From Sapria himalayana (Eukaryota > Streptophyta > Magnoliopsida > Malpighiales > Rafflesiaceae), in the NCBI GenBank assembly GCA_029783825.1, contig JAREIK010000507.1, forward strand, positions 132,918-196,917: DNA of 64,000 bases. Direction: 5' to 3'. The notes under the pieces were generated by a model. It was not told the DNA's origin. It saw only the letters and a program-made list of their open reading frames with translations, and made no database searches. Shown in pieces: positions 62,814 through 64,000 of this stretch. How positions within the stretch are numbered: position 1 is the stretch's first letter; each line of letters opens with the position of its first letter. The position numbers were made by a program, and so were the translations under genes.

Positions 62814-63308
62814 CACAGGTCATACACGAAGGACCTCTTGAACAGAGAGGTATGAGTATATTGGAGGCTAGACTAAGATGGTGGAAGGCATCTAGTGACA
62901 AGGGTGTTTAGAATACCCTTCCCCATGCAATGACTGGTGTTTGACGTCCCACACGTGAGATCCTGATCGTTTTCCTCCCTGATCTTCGACCACCCTAATC
63001 AAGCTCTTATTGCCCAAGTCAGCAACAATCCACCCTTTAGAGGGCAGGGCCTTTAGGTGGTCGCCAACTCCAACTAGACTAGTCATGATCCTTCCTGGAC
63101 TCCCTAATCGTGAGAGACTTTGAGCTCATCAAACAAAAATGGACGTGGAGCTTCTACGAGCTTCTACCTTGCTTGTGCCAACTTTGTGGGCACCTAGCTT
63201 AAAGATCGATCACCTTGCCTAATTAGTACCCGCTCCTTGGATCAGTCAATATCACACCGGCGAGGTCGAGAGGGGTTTTTCTTTACCCGGGTAGTAGGAC
63301 TTAGAATA
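62814..63308. other. 495-bp GC-richer insert between arrays 4 and 5
   Basis: Non-repetitive and of balanced composition, inserted between TATC arrays of the same orientation. It contains a 64-codon minus-strand frame (62892-63086) that I do not recognise, and a CCCGGGT site near 63286. I see no terminal inverted repeats or clear target duplication. It may be a retroelement piece or a captured unique sequence. Confidence 0.5.
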
Positions 63309-64000
63309 ATATTATCTATTTATTATCTATCTATCTATCTAACTCTCTAAAAATCTATTTGTTTAGTTGTCTATCTATCAACTATATCTTTCTCTGTCTA
63401 TCCGTAAATTTTCTATTTATCTATCTATCTACTACCTATCTATTTTTCTATCATTGAATCAATCTATTTATTTGTTTATCTTACTATCTATATATATATC
63501 TATCTATTTGTCTATTTCCATATATATTTATCTGCCTATCTGTCAATCTGTCTATTTCCCTTTATGTCTATCAATCTATTTTTCTATTTGCCAATCTGTG
63601 TATCAGTCTATTTGTCTATTTGTCTATATATGTATTTATCTATCTATCTATCTATTTATTTATTTATCTATCTGTCTATCTATTTTGTATCTATCTATCT
63701 GTATATCTATATAATAGTTTATTTATATATCTATCTATCTATCTGTATCTCTGTATATCTATCTAACTATCTATTTGTCTGTGTCTATCTATCAATCTAC
63801 GTATCTTTCCGTCTACTAGTCTGTCAATAATATATATCTATGTATCTGTCTGTCTGCCAATCTATTTATCTATCTGTCACTCTATTTGTCTATCTGTATA
63901 TCTATTTGTCTATTTGACTATCTATCTATCTATCTTCTATCTATTTCTATTTATCTACCTATCTATCTATCTATCTACCTGCCTATCTGTCTATCCAGCT
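63309..64000 (+). repeat. degenerate TATC array 5, runs off the window
   Basis: Same repeat as array 4, probably its continuation after the insert. It continues beyond the end of the window. Confidence 0.96.

Overview
The window is intergenic plant nuclear DNA. The base composition is strongly AT-rich. The transposon families are typical of flowering plants: CACTA ends of the CACTACAAGAAAA type, hAT miniature elements, and Ty1/copia with a TTGGTAT-type primer site. Every recognisable gene piece is a plant-type relic (ARF GTPase, SWIB domain, Mediator subunit 8, GH3, RAD6-type E2). I see no intact protein-coding gene, no rRNA or tRNA, and no CRISPR array. The species cannot be named from the sequence.

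The frame of the window is a degenerate tetranucleotide array, GATA on one strand and TATC on the other. It appears in five blocks: 1839-4379, 18195-23216, 39716-42815, 61218-62813 and 63309-64000. Together they make about 13 kb. The first block reads GATA on the + strand and the other four read TATC. Blocks 1, 2 and 3 begin exactly after a CACTA-type TAGTG end (1838, 18194, 39715). Blocks 2 and 3 end exactly where a CACTAC end begins (23217, 42816). The simplest reading is one long array (or a few) opened up by large CACTA insertions. The clearest insertion is the block 23217-39715 (about 16.5 kb). It has both termini, TAT on each side, and array on each side.

Layout. 0-1.84 kb: a composite repeat unit and the right end of a CACTA element. 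1.84-4.4 kb: GATA array. 4.4-18.2 kb: a roughly 0.5-kb AT-rich satellite carrying a processed ARF pseudogene with 17-bp target duplications, a broken SWIB-domain gene, long AT-rich DNA and a CACTA end. 18.2-23.2 kb: array. 23.2-39.7 kb: the large CACTA element, which carries a membrane-protein exon, a GC-rich 421-bp hAT element with perfect 8-bp target duplications, a 681-bp mini-CACTA, a copia 3' remnant, exon-like fragments, a Mediator subunit 8 exon and two tandem copies of a modular composite repeat. 39.7-42.8 kb: array. 42.8-61.2 kb: a second CACTA left end, broken GH3 and ubiquitin-conjugating-enzyme exons, a roughly 0.9-kb ATGCAT/TGCATAAA-rich tract, a 1.25-kb duplicated segment, a copia gag remnant with LTR, and more composite units. 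61.2-64 kb: array interrupted by a 495-bp GC-richer segment.

The genes do not form a pathway. They look like unrelated host-gene pieces carried within or between large non-autonomous transposons. The points that look least ordinary are the array/CACTA nesting, the composite repeat with a GC-rich triplet module and its placement near CACTA right ends, and the multi-gene fragment cargo.
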